Origin: Agrococcus carbonis
GTDB lineage: Bacteria; Actinomycetota; Actinomycetes; Actinomycetales; Microbacteriaceae
Assembly: GCF_900104705.1 (NCBI RefSeq)
Contig: NZ_LT629734.1
Span: 1,612,001 to 1,676,000 of the forward strand
Length of the DNA stretch: 64,000 bases
Direction: 5' to 3'
Part shown: piece after piece, positions 45,297 through 54,464 of the stretch
How the letters are laid out: every line of letters starts with the position of its first letter
Numbering within the stretch: the stretch's first letter is position 1
Notes under the pieces: generated by a model
Seen by the model: only the letters and a program-made list of their open reading frames with translations
Told to the model about the DNA's origin: nothing
Database searches by the model: none
Position numbers and translations under genes: made by a program

Positions 45297-46136
45297 GTGG
45301 CTGAAAGCATCCTCCTCGGGCACGCACCCAGGCCGACCTCCGCTGCACAGCTGGAGAAGCGCATCCGCACCCTCGTGGTGGCGGCGGAACCCGCCGGCAT
45401 CGCCTGCACCTCCATCATCGACGCGGCGCTCGACGGCGCCGACGTCGAGCACCTGCACCTCGACCTCACCGACTTCACGCTCGCGAGCGAGGTCGACCGC
45501 GATCGCGCGCGGCTCGAGCCGCAGGGCGCGCCGGTGTCGAGCGAGGACGCGGTGCTGCGGCGCCTGCGCGTCAAGGCCGATCCGATGCGCATCTCGGGCG
45601 CCGCGGTGCGCCTCGACGCCGAGCTCTCGGACGTGCCGTTCCAGTGGATCGAGACCGACAACGGCGAGCTCGCTGTCGAGCTCTCGCGCCCGGACGCCGC
45701 GCACCCCCTGCACGGCTGGGCGCGCGTCGCCGTGCCGAAGGAGCAGCTCGGGAAGGCCGTGCTCGGGCTCGCCGAGTCGGCGCTGCTCGACCACGGCGTC
45801 ACGGTGACGAAGCTCGACATCGACGTGCAGGCCGAGGGCCCCCGCGAGCTGCGGCTCGGGCTCGACGCCAAGCTGCGCAAGGGCCTCATCGGCGGGCACG
45901 TCACCGGCACGGCGCGCGCGTCGATCGACGACCGCATGGGCGTGACGCTCAGCGACATCGCGCTCGACTCGGGCAACCCGCTCATCGCGGCGCTGCTCGG
46001 CGCGGTCCGCGGTCGCGTCGCGAAGCTCGAGGGGCGCCGCATCGACCTCGCCTCTGAGCTGCCCGAGGGCATCCGGCTCGCCGACGTGCAGGTCGAGGTG
46101 ACCGACGACGTGACGATCGAGGCGCGGCTGGTCTAG
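45297..46136 (+). CDS. DUF2993 (LmeA-like)-related protein
   Basis: 279 residues, no signal peptide and no transmembrane segment. Repeating beta-strand segments (VEHLHLDLTDFTLA, RISGAAVRLDAEL, TVTKLDIDVQAEG, GVTLSDIALDSGNP) resemble DUF2993 proteins. In mycobacteria, LmeA of that family acts in lipomannan elongation, but the similarity is moderate. TAGGCT (45285-45290) ends 6 bases before GTG 45297 and overlaps the upstream stop codon, so it has its own leaderless promoter. Confidence 0.6.
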   Translation: MAESILLGHAPRPTSAAQLEKRIRTLVVAAEPAGIACTSIIDAALDGADVEHLHLDLTDFTLASEVDRDRARLEPQGAPVSSEDAVLRRLRVKADPMRISGAAVRLDAELSDVPFQWIETDNGELAVELSRPDAAHPLHGWARVAVPKEQLGKAVLGLAESALLDHGVTVTKLDIDVQAEGPRELRLGLDAKLRKGLIGGHVTGTARASIDDRMGVTLSDIALDSGNPLIAALLGAVRGRVAKLEGRRIDLASELPEGIRLADVQVEVTDDVTIEARLV

Positions 46137-46175
46137 GCGCAGCAGCTGGTCTCGCCCGGCTGGCCGGGCCGGGCC

Positions 46176-47078
46176 TCAGCCGACGAGGGCGGCGCGCTCG
46201 GCCTCGTCGATGCGCACGCCGGCGCGCTCGAGCCGTAGCGCCGACTCGGTCGCGTCGATCCAGTCGAGCGCGGCGTACTCGCCGAGCGGCACGACCGAGT
46301 GCAGCACGGTCGTCGGGTAGACGTGCACGAGGTTGAAGGCGCGCGCGCCGTCGCGGCCGCGCGTGCCGCCGACGGGCACGTTGAGATCCTGCGTGTAGCA
46401 GGTGGCGGATGCGACCGAGACGGGGATGCCCGCGAACGTCGCGGTCGACGAGTAGTGCAGGTGCCCCGCGAGGATCGAGCGCACGTCGGTGCCCACGAGT
46501 GCCTCGGCGAGGTTCCGCTGGTCGCGCAGCTCGACGCTCGCGGCCAGGTCGAGCACGCTCGGCACCGGCGGGTGGTGCATCGCGAGGATCGTGCCCTCCG
46601 GCGCGGGGTCGGCGAGCTCGGCGCGCAGCCAGTCGAGCTGGGCGTCCGCGACCTCGCCGTGGTGATGGCCGGGCACGGTCGAGTCGAGGGTGATGATGCG
46701 CAGGCCGCCGATGCGGGTCACGGCGTCGATCGGGGCGTCGGACGCGGGCTCGTCGAGCAGCTCGGTGCGGAAGGCGCGGCGCTCGTCGTGGTTGCCCATG
46801 ACCCACACGACCTCGGCGCCGAGGTCGGCGGCGACGGGGTCGACGATCGTGCGGAGGCGACGGTACGCATCCGCCTCGCCCCGATCGGCGAGGTCGCCGG
46901 TGAAGACGATCGCCTCGGGGCGCGCGCCGGAGGCCTCGAACTCGTCGAAGAGGCGGCGCAGGTGCTCCTCGCTCGCGACGCGGTCGTAGAGGCGGCCGCC
47001 GCCGGCGAGCAGGTGCGTGTCGGAGATGTGGAGGAGGAAGTGGTCCGGCCGGGGGTGCTCGGCCGAGCGGCTTGTCAC
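46176..47078 (-). CDS. Calcineurin-like metallophosphoesterase, CpdA type
   Basis: 300 residues. The metal ligands appear in order: [37 protein letters not shown]. This is the class III cyclic-nucleotide phosphodiesterase (CpdA/Rv0805-like) pattern. The GTG start at 47078 is the nearest plausible one to the conserved fold; the leader is uncertain. It is divergent from the Stealth gene. The substrate might be a cyclic nucleotide or a phospholipid; not decidable. Confidence 0.85.
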   Translation of the reverse strand: MTSRSAEHPRPDHFLLHISDTHLLAGGGRLYDRVASEEHLRRLFDEFEASGARPEAIVFTGDLADRGEADAYRRLRTIVDPVAADLGAEVVWVMGNHDERRAFRTELLDEPASDAPIDAVTRIGGLRIITLDSTVPGHHHGEVADAQLDWLRAELADPAPEGTILAMHHPPVPSVLDLAASVELRDQRNLAEALVGTDVRSILAGHLHYSSTATFAGIPVSVASATCYTQDLNVPVGGTRGRDGARAFNLVHVYPTTVLHSVVPLGEYAALDWIDATESALRLERAGVRIDEAERAALVG

Positions 47079-47168
47079 GATGGATCCCAATCCCAGGTGT
47101 TCATTCAGCACGACGTCGGGCTCTGCCCGGAGGCTAGTCCAGCGGGTGCCGGAGAACGCGACGTGAAC

Positions 47169-47196
47169 GCGGCGTGTACCGAACACAACACGCCGC
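47169..47196. promoter_or_regulatory. Inverted repeat in the metallophosphoesterase/Stealth divergent gap
   Basis: GCGGCGTGT (47169-47177) and ACACGCCGC (47188-47196) are perfect inverted arms with a 10-base spacer. They lie about 50 bases upstream of a TACGAT -10 (47247-47252). Possible operator; no regulator is adjacent. Confidence 0.45.
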
Positions 47197-47250
47197 TGCT
47201 CCACCGGATTCCAGGACGCTGTTTCGAACTTCGGAGGCGCCGGACGTACG

Positions 47251-48951
47251 ATGGAGGGTGCTGTACCCCGCGTGCCGCAACCGAGAGAGGACCCGCATCT
47301 GAGCATCCAGTCGCCCCGTGACGTCGCCGGAACCGCCCGCGCCATCGCCGCTCCCGACCCCGACGACGCCTCCGCGGTGCGCCTGAGCAGCGTCGGGGCG
47401 TACGAGCCCGTGCTGCTGCCGACCGGCGGCCGCTTCGCGCGCTTCGACCGGCCGGACGTCGTGATGCGCAAGGGGCGCTACGCGCTGCAGGCGGGCCACA
47501 TGACGCCGCACGAGTCGATGGTGGAGGACCTGCTCGCGATCCGCGACGCGCTCGACGCGGCCGACATCCCGTGCCTGCTCGTGCGCGACGACGACGGGCG
47601 ACCGATCGTGGTCGTCGATCGGGCGCGGCGCTCGCAGCTCGAGGCGGCGCTCGCCGAGGCGTTCGCCGACGAGCCGTTCTACTCGGAGGCCATCGCGCCG
47701 GGCAAGGCCGCCCGCTCGGGCCGCGTGCTGCTCGCCGACGGGCGACTCTCGGCGCACCGGAAGGCTGCCGCGATGCGCGTCTACCGCCCGCGCGTCGAGC
47801 CCGCCGGGCGGCTGCGCTACGGACCGGAGACCGCGGCGCAGCTCGAGCTGTGGCGCTTCGGCGAGGAGGCCATCGTCGCGCCGCTGCCGAACGCGCTCAT
47901 GCGCCGGACGATGCCGCGCTCGGAGGCGATCGAGGACGTCGTCGAGCGCTACGGCCGCCAGTGGCGCACGATCGAGCACATGTGGGAGCCGCACGCGAGC
48001 GACGTCACCTTCGACATCGACATCGTCTTCTCGTGGGTCGACGGCTCGAGCGACGAGTTCCAGCGCGAGCGGGCCAAGCGCATGCAGACCTACGTGGTCG
48101 GCGAGGGCGACGACTCCGAGGCGCGGTTCCGGCAGATCGACGAGCTGCGCTACGCCATGCGCTCGGTGCACATGTACGCCCCGTGGATCCGGCGCATCTT
48201 CATCGCGACCGACTCGCCCGCGCCCGCGTGGCTCGCCGAGCACCCGAAGGTGCGGATCGTGCGCGCCGAGGAGATGTTCGCCGACCCGTCGGTGCTGCCG
48301 ACCCACAACTCGCACGCGGTCGAGGCGCAGCTGCACCACATCGAGGGGCTCAGCGAGCACTTCCTCTACTCGAACGACGACATGTTCTTCGGCCGGCCGC
48401 TCAAGCCCGAGCTCTTCTTCTCGCCCGGCGGCATCACGAAGTTCGTCGAGGCGACGACGCGCATCGGGCTCGGCGACACGCATCCGAGCCGCTCGGGCCA
48501 CGACAACGCCGCCCGCACCAACCGGCGGCTGCTGCACGAGCGCTTCGGCACCATCACCACGCGGCACCTCGAGCACTGCGCCGCGCCCTTGCGGCGCAGC
48601 GTCACCGCCGAGCTCGAGGCCGAGTTCCCCGAGGAGTTCCGCCGCACGGCCGCCGCGCAGTTCCGCTCGGCGACCGACATCTCGGTCACCAACTCGCTGT
48701 ACCACTACTACGCGCTCATGACGGGGCGCGCGGTGCAGCAGCACGCCGCGAAGGTGCAGTACATCGAGACGACGCTCAAGCAGGCGCTGCCCGCGATGCA
48801 GCGGCTGCTGCGCAAGCGCGATCAGGACATGTTCTGCCTCAACGACGGCTCGTTCCCCGAGATCTCGGTCGAGGAGCGCACCGCCGCCGTGCGCGCGTTC
48901 CTCGAGGCGTACTTCCCGGTCGCGGCGCCGTGGGAGCGTCCCGGGGCCTAG
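47251..48951 (+). CDS. Stealth-family sugar-phosphate transferase (exopolysaccharide phosphotransferase)
   Basis: About 550-566 residues. The Stealth conserved regions appear in order: [17 protein letters not shown] (CR1), [20 protein letters not shown] (CR2), [15 protein letters not shown] (CR3), and a C-terminal CR4 around [10 protein letters not shown]. These enzymes transfer hexose-1-phosphates in capsule or cell-wall polysaccharide synthesis. An unrelated N-terminal ~200 residues precede CR1. Start: the ATG at 47251 overlaps the predicted -10 TACGAT and is unlikely to be transcribed. GTG 47272, or CTG 47299 with GAGAGAGGA 7 bases upstream, are better candidates. The stop overlaps the ribokinase stop on the other strand. 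Confidence 0.86.
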   Translation: MEGAVPRVPQPREDPHLSIQSPRDVAGTARAIAAPDPDDASAVRLSSVGAYEPVLLPTGGRFARFDRPDVVMRKGRYALQAGHMTPHESMVEDLLAIRDALDAADIPCLLVRDDDGRPIVVVDRARRSQLEAALAEAFADEPFYSEAIAPGKAARSGRVLLADGRLSAHRKAAAMRVYRPRVEPAGRLRYGPETAAQLELWRFGEEAIVAPLPNALMRRTMPRSEAIEDVVERYGRQWRTIEHMWEPHASDVTFDIDIVFSWVDGSSDEFQRERAKRMQTYVVGEGDDSEARFRQIDELRYAMRSVHMYAPWIRRIFIATDSPAPAWLAEHPKVRIVRAEEMFADPSVLPTHNSHAVEAQLHHIEGLSEHFLYSNDDMFFGRPLKPELFFSPGGITKFVEATTRIGLGDTHPSRSGHDNAARTNRRLLHERFGTITTRHLEHCAAPLRRSVTAELEAEFPEEFRRTAAAQFRSATDISVTNSLYHYYALMTGRAVQQHAAKVQYIETTLKQALPAMQRLLRKRDQDMFCLNDGSFPEISVEERTAAVRAFLEAYFPVAAPWERPGA

Positions 48952-49910
48952 CCTCCGCGGGCGACGCGGGACGCGAGCAGCGCGTCGACCTCGCCGCCGG
49001 TCGCGAGGCTCGCCGACGCGCCGCGGCGCGTGACGGTGATCGCGCCTGCGGCGCTCGCCCGGCGCATCGCCTCCTCGAGCGGCAGGCCACGGGAGATGGA
49101 TGCGGCGAGGTGCCCCGCGTAGGCGTCGCCCGCGGCCGTCGTGTCGACCGGGTCGACCCGCATGGCCGCGTGCTCCGTGACGCCGTCGGTGGTCACGAGC
49201 ACGCTCCCCGCGCCGGCGAGGGTGACGATGGCAGCCCCGGCGCCGCGCTCGACGAGCCAGCGGCCGGCCGCCGCGGCGCTCGCGGGGGAGTCGACGGCGA
49301 TGCCCGTGAGGAGCGCCGCCTCGGTCTCGTTCGGCTTGACGATGTCGATCATCGGCCAGAGCGCGTCGTCGAGCGGCGCCGTGGGCGCGGGCGCCGGGTC
49401 GAGGATGACGGTCATGCCCGCGTCGTGGGCGAGGCGGATCGCGCGGGCCGTCGTCGCCGTCGGCGTCTCCAGCTGCGTCAGCATGACGCCGGCCGTGCCG
49501 CCGAGCGCCGCGAACGCGGCGTCGAGCTGCGCGTCGTTGAGCGCGTCGTTCGCGCCCGCGACGATCACGATGTCGTTCTCGCCGCCTGCGACCCGGATGT
49601 GGGCGATGCCCGTGTGGCCCGGCACCGACCGCACGTGGTCGAGGCTGACCCCGGCGGCGCGGAGCTCTGCCGTGACGAGGCGCGCGAACTCGTCGTCGCC
49701 GACGCATCCGACCATGTGCGCCGGGGCGCCCGCCTTCGCGACGGCGACGGCCTGGTTGGCGCCCTTGCCGCCGAGGCCGAGCGCGAACGACTCGCCCGCG
49801 AACGTCTCGCCGGGCCGCGGCAGGCGGCTCGAGTAGGCGGTGACGTCGGCGTTGATCGAGCCGACGACGAGCACGCCGTCGCGCGCGTCGGTGCGGGTCT
49901 GGTCGGGCAT
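48948..49910 (-). CDS. rbsK: Ribokinase (PfkB family)
   Basis: 320 residues. GSINADVTAYSSRLPRPGET is the ribokinase N-terminal motif and GGKGANQAVAVAKAG the PfkB signature 1. KPNETEAALLTG and the catalytic DTTAAGDAYAG complete it. It phosphorylates ribose at O5. TAGCCT (complement of 49917-49922) ends 6 bases before the ATG. No ribose transporter is nearby. The gene shares the CTAG at 48948-48951 as stop codon with the convergent Stealth gene. Confidence 0.92.
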   Translation of the reverse strand: MPDQTRTDARDGVLVVGSINADVTAYSSRLPRPGETFAGESFALGLGGKGANQAVAVAKAGAPAHMVGCVGDDEFARLVTAELRAAGVSLDHVRSVPGHTGIAHIRVAGGENDIVIVAGANDALNDAQLDAAFAALGGTAGVMLTQLETPTATTARAIRLAHDAGMTVILDPAPAPTAPLDDALWPMIDIVKPNETEAALLTGIAVDSPASAAAAGRWLVERGAGAAIVTLAGAGSVLVTTDGVTEHAAMRVDPVDTTAAGDAYAGHLAASISRGLPLEEAMRRASAAGAITVTRRGASASLATGGEVDALLASRVARGG

Positions 49911-49986
49911 GGCTCGAGGCTAACGCGCCGGCGGCAACGCAGCGGGCCCGCCGCGGCAGTGCGCGACGGGCCCGGGATGCGTGGCG

Positions 49987-50742
49987 TCAGACGGCCGTGT
50001 AGCCGCCGTCGGCGATGAGGTAGCTGCCCGTGACGAACGACGCGTCGTCCGAGAGCAGGAACGCGACGACCGCCGCGACCTCCTCCGGCTCGCCCAGGCG
50101 GCCGAGCGCCTGCTTGGCGGCCATCGCGTCGCGCGCCTCCTGGTCGAGGTGCTGCTGCACGAGCGGGGTGAGGATGTAGCCGGGGCCGACCGCGTTGATG
50201 CGCAGGCCCTCGGGGCCGTACTCGACGGCGGCGTTCTTCGTCAGGCCGACGACGCCGTGCTTCGTGGCGGTGTAGGCGCTGTTGTTGGGCGCCGCGACCA
50301 TGCCGTGGATCGAGGCGATGTTGACGATCGCCGACTCCTTCGGCGCATCGAGCATCGCGGTGATCTGCTCGCGCATGCCGTACATGACGCCGTTGAGGTT
50401 GAGCGCGACGACCGCGTCCCACTCCTCGACGGGCACCTCGGCAGTGCGGTGGGGAGCGCCGCCGATGCCGGCGTTGTTGACGGCGTAGTGCAGCGCGCCG
50501 TAGGTCTCCTTGGCGAAGTCGACGACCTTCTTGGCGTCCTCGGCCTTCGCGGAGTTCGCCTCGATCGGCGCCGCGGTGCCGCCCGCGGCGGTGATCTCGT
50601 CGGCCACGCGCTGCGCTGACTCGAGCTTGATGTCGGTGATGACGACCTTCGCGCCCTCGGATGCCAGGCGCTTCGCGATCGCCTCCCCGATGCCCGAACC
50701 GCCACCGGTGACCAGTGCGACCTTGTTCTCGAATCGTGCCAT
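49987..50742 (-). CDS. Short-chain dehydrogenase/reductase
   Basis: 251-residue classical SDR. NAD(P)-binding TGGGSGIG at 12-19, NNAG at 89-92, and catalytic Ser144, Tyr157, Lys161 (YTATK). Asp at the end of beta2 (VVITDIKLE) suggests NAD preference. It resembles glucose- or 3-oxoacyl-type reductases, but the substrate is unknown. AAGGAG 9 bases before ATG 50742 fixes the start against an in-frame GTG three codons upstream. Surroundings immediately upstream (TTCGAATTTTAAGG) are unusually AT-rich. Confidence 0.88.
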   Translation of the reverse strand: MARFENKVALVTGGGSGIGEAIAKRLASEGAKVVITDIKLESAQRVADEITAAGGTAAPIEANSAKAEDAKKVVDFAKETYGALHYAVNNAGIGGAPHRTAEVPVEEWDAVVALNLNGVMYGMREQITAMLDAPKESAIVNIASIHGMVAAPNNSAYTATKHGVVGLTKNAAVEYGPEGLRINAVGPGYILTPLVQQHLDQEARDAMAAKQALGRLGEPEEVAAVVAFLLSDDASFVTGSYLIADGGYTAV

Positions 50743-50870
50743 CGTTCTCACTCCTTAAAATTCGAAACGACGTGTACTCGGGTCAACGCCCGGGCCGTGC
50801 GGGTATTCCCCGGGCTCGCGGCGCGGGCCGTCGGCGACGACGCAGGGGCGGATGCCCCGACAGGCAGGCG

Positions 50871-50936
50871 GGCACGGATGCGCGGGGAGTCGGGCACGGA
50901 TGCGGGGGCAGGCGGGCACGGATGCAGGCTGCCGCG
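50871..50936. repeat. Three tandem 22-bp units
   Basis: GGCACGGATGC begins at 50871, 50893 and 50915 with exactly 22-base spacing. The units lie in the gap between the SDR start and the 3' end of the flavoprotein gene; the rest of the gap (50743-50870) shows nothing further. Confidence 0.8.
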
Positions 50937-50943
50937 CCCGCGC

Positions 50944-51909
50944 TCACACGGGCAGCGGGATCCCGGCGTCGAGCATGGCGAGCTCGCGGTCGAGCGTCGC
51001 CGCAGCGACCTGCCCCGAGGCGATCGACGATGCGACCGAACTCATCGGCCCGGGCATCGAGCGAGGCTGTGCGGCATCGCCCGCCGCCGCGACCCCGTCG
51101 AGGCTCGTGCGGCCCATCGAGTCGACGAGGGTCGCACCGGTCGGTGCGCGCTCGAGGCCGAGCTGCTCGGCGAAGGGCGCGGCCTGCGACCACCCCGGCG
51201 CGACGAACATGCCCGTGAGCACGAGCGCATCCGCTTCCGCGTCGTCTTGGCCGCGGTCGAGCGCGACCTCGAGCCCGTCAGCGTGCGCCCGCACGGCAAG
51301 CACGCGCTCAGGCACGACCTCGACGCCCATCCGATCGAGCTGCTCGCGCACCTCGGCGGGCGCGTCGGCGCCGTCGAGCAGCACCAGCCGGCGCGTGGCG
51401 AGCCGTGCGACGAGCGCCGCTTGCGCGGGGGTGTGCGGGCCGAGCCCGAGGAAGGCGATCGGGCCGTCGGCGAGCTCGAAGCCGTGGCAGTACGGGCAGT
51501 GGGCGATGCGGTCGCCGAAGAGCTCGGCGACGCCCGGGATGTCGGGGAGCGCGTCGGCGGCGCCGGTCGCGAGCAGGAGGCGGCGGGCGGTCAGGACGGT
51601 GCGCGCCTCCGGTGCCCGGCCGTCCTCGAGGGCGACGCGGAACGCATCCGCCTCGCCCGCGAGGTCGGCGACGCGCGCCTCGACGACCTCGACGGTCGCG
51701 TAGCGCGCGAGCTCGGCGCGGGCGGCGGCGCGCAGCTCGGCCGGCGGGTGGCCGTCGTGCCCGATGAGGTTCTGCATCGCGTGCGCAGGGTCGTTGCGGT
51801 AGCTGCCGCCGTCGATGAGCGCGACGCGGCGGCGCATGCGACCGAGGGTGAGGGCGGCCTGCAGGCCGGCGGGGCCGCCGCCGATGACGATGACGTCGTA
51901 GGGGTGCAT
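50944..51909 (-). CDS. Thioredoxin reductase-like FAD/NAD(P) disulfide oxidoreductase
   Basis: 321 residues. FAD motif IGGGPAGLQAALTLGRMRR, redox pair Cys138-Pro-Tyr-Cys141 (HCPYCHGFE), NAD(P) motif FLGLGPHTPAQAALV, and C-terminal GVAAAGDAAQPRSM. The low-specificity layout suits the single-protein FAD reductases beside thioredoxin reductase, not classical TrxB. It is transcribed divergently from a MerR regulator through a 19-bp-spacer promoter. AGGAG lies upstream of the ATG. A redox or thiol stress role under MerR control is inferred. Confidence 0.87.
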   Translation of the reverse strand: MHPYDVIVIGGGPAGLQAALTLGRMRRRVALIDGGSYRNDPAHAMQNLIGHDGHPPAELRAAARAELARYATVEVVEARVADLAGEADAFRVALEDGRAPEARTVLTARRLLLATGAADALPDIPGVAELFGDRIAHCPYCHGFELADGPIAFLGLGPHTPAQAALVARLATRRLVLLDGADAPAEVREQLDRMGVEVVPERVLAVRAHADGLEVALDRGQDDAEADALVLTGMFVAPGWSQAAPFAEQLGLERAPTGATLVDSMGRTSLDGVAAAGDAAQPRSMPGPMSSVASSIASGQVAAATLDRELAMLDAGIPLPV

Positions 51910-51962
51910 ATGGGCTCCTGGGTGGGGTGGTGCAGTGCGGTGGAGGTGTTGCGGTGGAGACC

Positions 51963-51993
51963 AGGGTGTGACTTCATGTCGACATGAAGTCAA
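51963..51993 (-). promoter_or_regulatory. MerR-type promoter with operator palindrome filling a 19-bp spacer
   Basis: On the minus strand TTGACT (51993-51988) is followed after 19 bases by CACCCT (51968-51963). A perfect 24-bp palindrome (51969-51992) fills the spacer and touches both hexamers. Overlong spacers containing a dyad are the hallmark of MerR-activated promoters. The palindrome also contains the merR start codon at 51984, so MerR binding should repress its own gene or translation start region. Confidence 0.85.
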
Positions 51994-52448
51994 GTGCCGT
52001 TCTCGCGCAGTGGACGATCGGCGAGCTCGCCGAGCGATTCGAGCTCGCGACCCACGTGCTGCGCCACTGGGAGTCGGAGGGGCTGCTCGCGCCGGTGCGG
52101 GACGCAGGCGGGCGTCGGCGCTACGGCGAGGCGGACGCGTACCGGGTCGCGACGATCCTCGCGAGCAAGGCGGCGGGGATGTCGCTCGAGCAGGTGCGGG
52201 CGATGCTCGACGGTGCCTCCCGCGAGCGGCACCGCGTGCTCGACGCCCACCTCGCCGACATCGACGCGTCGATCGCGGCGCTCGAGCGGTCGCGGGCGAT
52301 GGCGCTGCACGCGCTCGAGTGCCGGGCGCACGATGTTGCGACGTGCCCGTCGTTCCGCGCGCACGTCGCCGACATCGTCGCGGGCGAGCGCCGCGGCATG
52401 CCGCTGCACCGCGGCGAGCACGCGGAGGCTGCGCCGCACGCGGGGTAG
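51984..52448 (+). CDS. MerR-family transcriptional regulator
   Basis: 154 residues. The N-terminal winged helix is WTIGELAERFELATHVLRHWESEGLLAPVR, RRRYGEADAYRVATIL, then a dimerisation helix. The C-terminal part has two cysteines (LECRAHDVATCPSF) that could sense thiols, metals or oxidants; this is a guess. It is divergent from the flavoprotein gene it probably activates. The ATG at 51984 lies inside the operator; no other start fits the HTH domain. Confidence 0.88.
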   Translation: MKSSAVLAQWTIGELAERFELATHVLRHWESEGLLAPVRDAGGRRRYGEADAYRVATILASKAAGMSLEQVRAMLDGASRERHRVLDAHLADIDASIAALERSRAMALHALECRAHDVATCPSFRAHVADIVAGERRGMPLHRGEHAEAAPHAG

Positions 52449-52464
52449 GCGTGTTCGCGTGACC

Positions 52465-52503
52465 GGTGCGGGTGCGCCCGACCGGTACCGGCGTGCCCGC
52501 ACC
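52465..52503. terminator. Imperfect hairpin after merR
   Basis: GGTGCGGGTGCGCC (52465-52478) pairs with GGCGTGCCCGCACC (52490-52503) with two mismatches, between the convergent merR and lldD genes. Confidence 0.6.
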
Positions 52504-52556
52504 CCTCGGGCGGGACCGCACCGCTCGCGATGGCTGGCCCGGCGGCTGCGCCGGCG

Positions 52557-53783
52557 TCAGCGGCGCGGCCGCAGCCGCTCGAGCTGCGTGACGTGCTGCG
52601 GCCCGAGCTCCTCGAGCGAGGCGACGCCGAGCAGCCGCATCGTGCGCTGGATCTCGCCCGTCAGGATCGCGAGCGCGCGGTTGACGCCGGCCCGGCCGCC
52701 GGCCATGAGCCCGTAGAGGTAGGCGCGGCCGACCATGGTGGTGCGCGCGCCGAGCGCGACCGCCGCGACGATGTCGGTGCCCGACATGATGCCCGTGTCG
52801 AGGTGGATCTCCAGATCCTTGCCCACCTCGCGCGCGACCTCCGGCAGCAGCAGGAACGGCACGGGCGCGCGGTCGAGCTGCCGCCCGCCGTGGTTCGACA
52901 ACGTGATCGCGTCGACGCCGAGGTCGGCGAGCCGCTTCGCGTCGTCGAGCGACTGCACGCCCTTGACGACGAACCTCCCGGGCCACGCGGCGCGCACCTC
53001 GGCGAGCGCCCCGTAGTCGAGCGAGGGGTCGAACATCGCGTCGATCATCTCGCCGACCGCGCCGTCGAAGCGCGACATCGAGGCGAAGGTCAGCGGTTCG
53101 GTCGTGAGCAGGTTCCACCACCACTCGACCTTGGGCGCCGCGTCGAGGAACGTCGCGAGCGTGAGCGCCGGCGGGAAGGCCATGCCGTTGCGCTGGTCGC
53201 GATGCCGGGCGCCCGCGACGGGCGTGTCGACCGTCACCATGAGCGTGTCGTAGCCCGCGGCGGCGGCGCGCTCGACGAGCGCCATCGAGTGCTCGCGCTG
53301 CCGCATGACGTAGAGCTGCATCCACAGCCGCGCATCCGGCGCCGCCGCCCGCACCGCCTCGATCGACGTCGTGCCCATCGTCGAGAGGGTGAAGGGGATG
53401 CCGTACGCGGCCGCGGCCCGCGCCCCGGCGGGCTCGCCGTCGGCGTGCATCAAGCGCGTGAAGCCGGTCGGCGCGATCGTGAGCGGCCACCTGGAGTGCG
53501 CGCCGAGCACGTCCCACCCGGTGGACACATCCGTCACATCGCGCAGCACGCTCGGGTGCAGCTCGATGTCCTCGAACGCCTGCCGAGCGCGGGCGATGCC
53601 GAGCTCGCTCTCGGCAGCGCCGTCGGTGTAGTCGAAGGGCCCCTTGGGCGTGCGCCGCTTCGCGATCGCGCGCAGCTCGGCGATCGTCTGCGCCCGGGCG
53701 AGGCGCATCGCCGCCGGGTTCTCGAGGGGCCGAAGGGTGAAGGTCTCGCGCAGCTGCGCGAAGGTGGGGATGCGTCGGTCCAT
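52557..53783 (-). CDS. lldD: FMN-dependent alpha-hydroxy-acid oxidase / L-lactate dehydrogenase
   Basis: 408 residues of the FMN-dependent (S)-2-hydroxyacid oxidase family. Catalytic His298 is in SNHGGRQLD. Other conserved blocks are [35 protein letters not shown] and [20 protein letters not shown]. It oxidises L-lactate to pyruvate or a related 2-hydroxyacid at the membrane face or in the cytosol. It is convergent with merR and lies 26 bases from apt on the same strand; linkage to apt is probably incidental. Lactate versus other 2-hydroxyacid is not settled. Confidence 0.86.
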   Translation of the reverse strand: MDRRIPTFAQLRETFTLRPLENPAAMRLARAQTIAELRAIAKRRTPKGPFDYTDGAAESELGIARARQAFEDIELHPSVLRDVTDVSTGWDVLGAHSRWPLTIAPTGFTRLMHADGEPAGARAAAAYGIPFTLSTMGTTSIEAVRAAAPDARLWMQLYVMRQREHSMALVERAAAAGYDTLMVTVDTPVAGARHRDQRNGMAFPPALTLATFLDAAPKVEWWWNLLTTEPLTFASMSRFDGAVGEMIDAMFDPSLDYGALAEVRAAWPGRFVVKGVQSLDDAKRLADLGVDAITLSNHGGRQLDRAPVPFLLLPEVAREVGKDLEIHLDTGIMSGTDIVAAVALGARTTMVGRAYLYGLMAGGRAGVNRALAILTGEIQRTMRLLGVASLEELGPQHVTQLERLRPRR

Positions 53784-53808
53784 CGGGTGCCTCCGGTGCG
53801 CTCGAGGG

Positions 53809-54333
53809 TCAGGCGGTGAAGACCGCGTGCGCGGCGGGCACGGCGGCCCGCCCGCCGAGCTCGGTCAGCTCGAGCACGACTGCGACGCCGGCCACGGCGC
53901 CGCCGAGCCGCTCGATGAGCTGTGTCGCTGCGCGCAGCGTGCCGCCGGTCGCGAGCACGTCGTCGACGAGCAGCACGCGGCGGCCGGTGAGGTCGCCGGC
54001 CGCCTCGATCGTCGCGACGCCGTACTCGAGGGCGTAGTCGACGGATGCGGTGGGCCGCGGCGTCTTGCCGGCCTTCCGGATGGGCAGGGCGCCCGTGCCG
54101 GCGGCGATCGCCACGGCGCCGGCGAGCAGGAAGCCGCGCGCCTCGACGCCCGCGACCAGGTCGAACGCGCCCTCGAACGGCGCCGCGAGCGCGCCGGTGA
54201 CGGTGCGGAGCGCATCGGCGTCGGCGAGCACCGGTGCGATGTCGCGGAAGAGCACGCCCGGCACCGGGAAGTCGGGGGTGCGCGCGATGAGCCCCTCGGC
54301 GCGGGCGAGGGCGGCGGGGTCGGGCGTCGGCAT
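53809..54333 (-). CDS. apt: Adenine phosphoribosyltransferase
   Basis: 174 residues. The PRPP-binding motif [13 protein letters not shown] is at 120-132. The N-terminal [18 protein letters not shown] and the [14 protein letters not shown] block are typical of Apt. It salvages adenine to AMP. TAGCCT (complement of 54340-54345) ends 6 bases before the ATG, a leaderless start. It marks the boundary between ordinary chromosome and the catabolic cluster that begins on the other strand. Confidence 0.94.
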   Translation of the reverse strand: MPTPDPAALARAEGLIARTPDFPVPGVLFRDIAPVLADADALRTVTGALAAPFEGAFDLVAGVEARGFLLAGAVAIAAGTGALPIRKAGKTPRPTASVDYALEYGVATIEAAGDLTGRRVLLVDDVLATGGTLRAATQLIERLGGAVAGVAVVLELTELGGRAAVPAAHAVFTA

Positions 54334-54369
54334 CCCTTCAGGCTAGGCGCACAGCGTGCCGAGCGGCGC

Positions 54370-54424
54370 GGTATCGCCGCGATACCCAGCTCGTCCCGCA
54401 CAGCGATTGATCCATTGTGACAAT
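54370..54424. promoter_or_regulatory. Two palindromes in the thiolase promoter region
   Basis: GGTATCG-CCG-CGATACC (54370-54386) and ATTGT-G-ACAAT (54414-54424) are perfect inverted repeats 90 and 50 bases before the thiolase ATG. The first resembles GGTATTG boxes found at 59752 and 60347 in the same cluster. Likely operators for a regulator outside the window. Confidence 0.6.
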
Positions 54425-54464
54425 AGATGCACGCGTCAGCAGGACGCACAGGAGAGGAATCGCC

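Noticed and set aside
47258..47260. GTG leaderless start for the Stealth gene
   Set aside because: The spacing to TACGAT is ideal but the codon is out of frame with the Stealth coding sequence.
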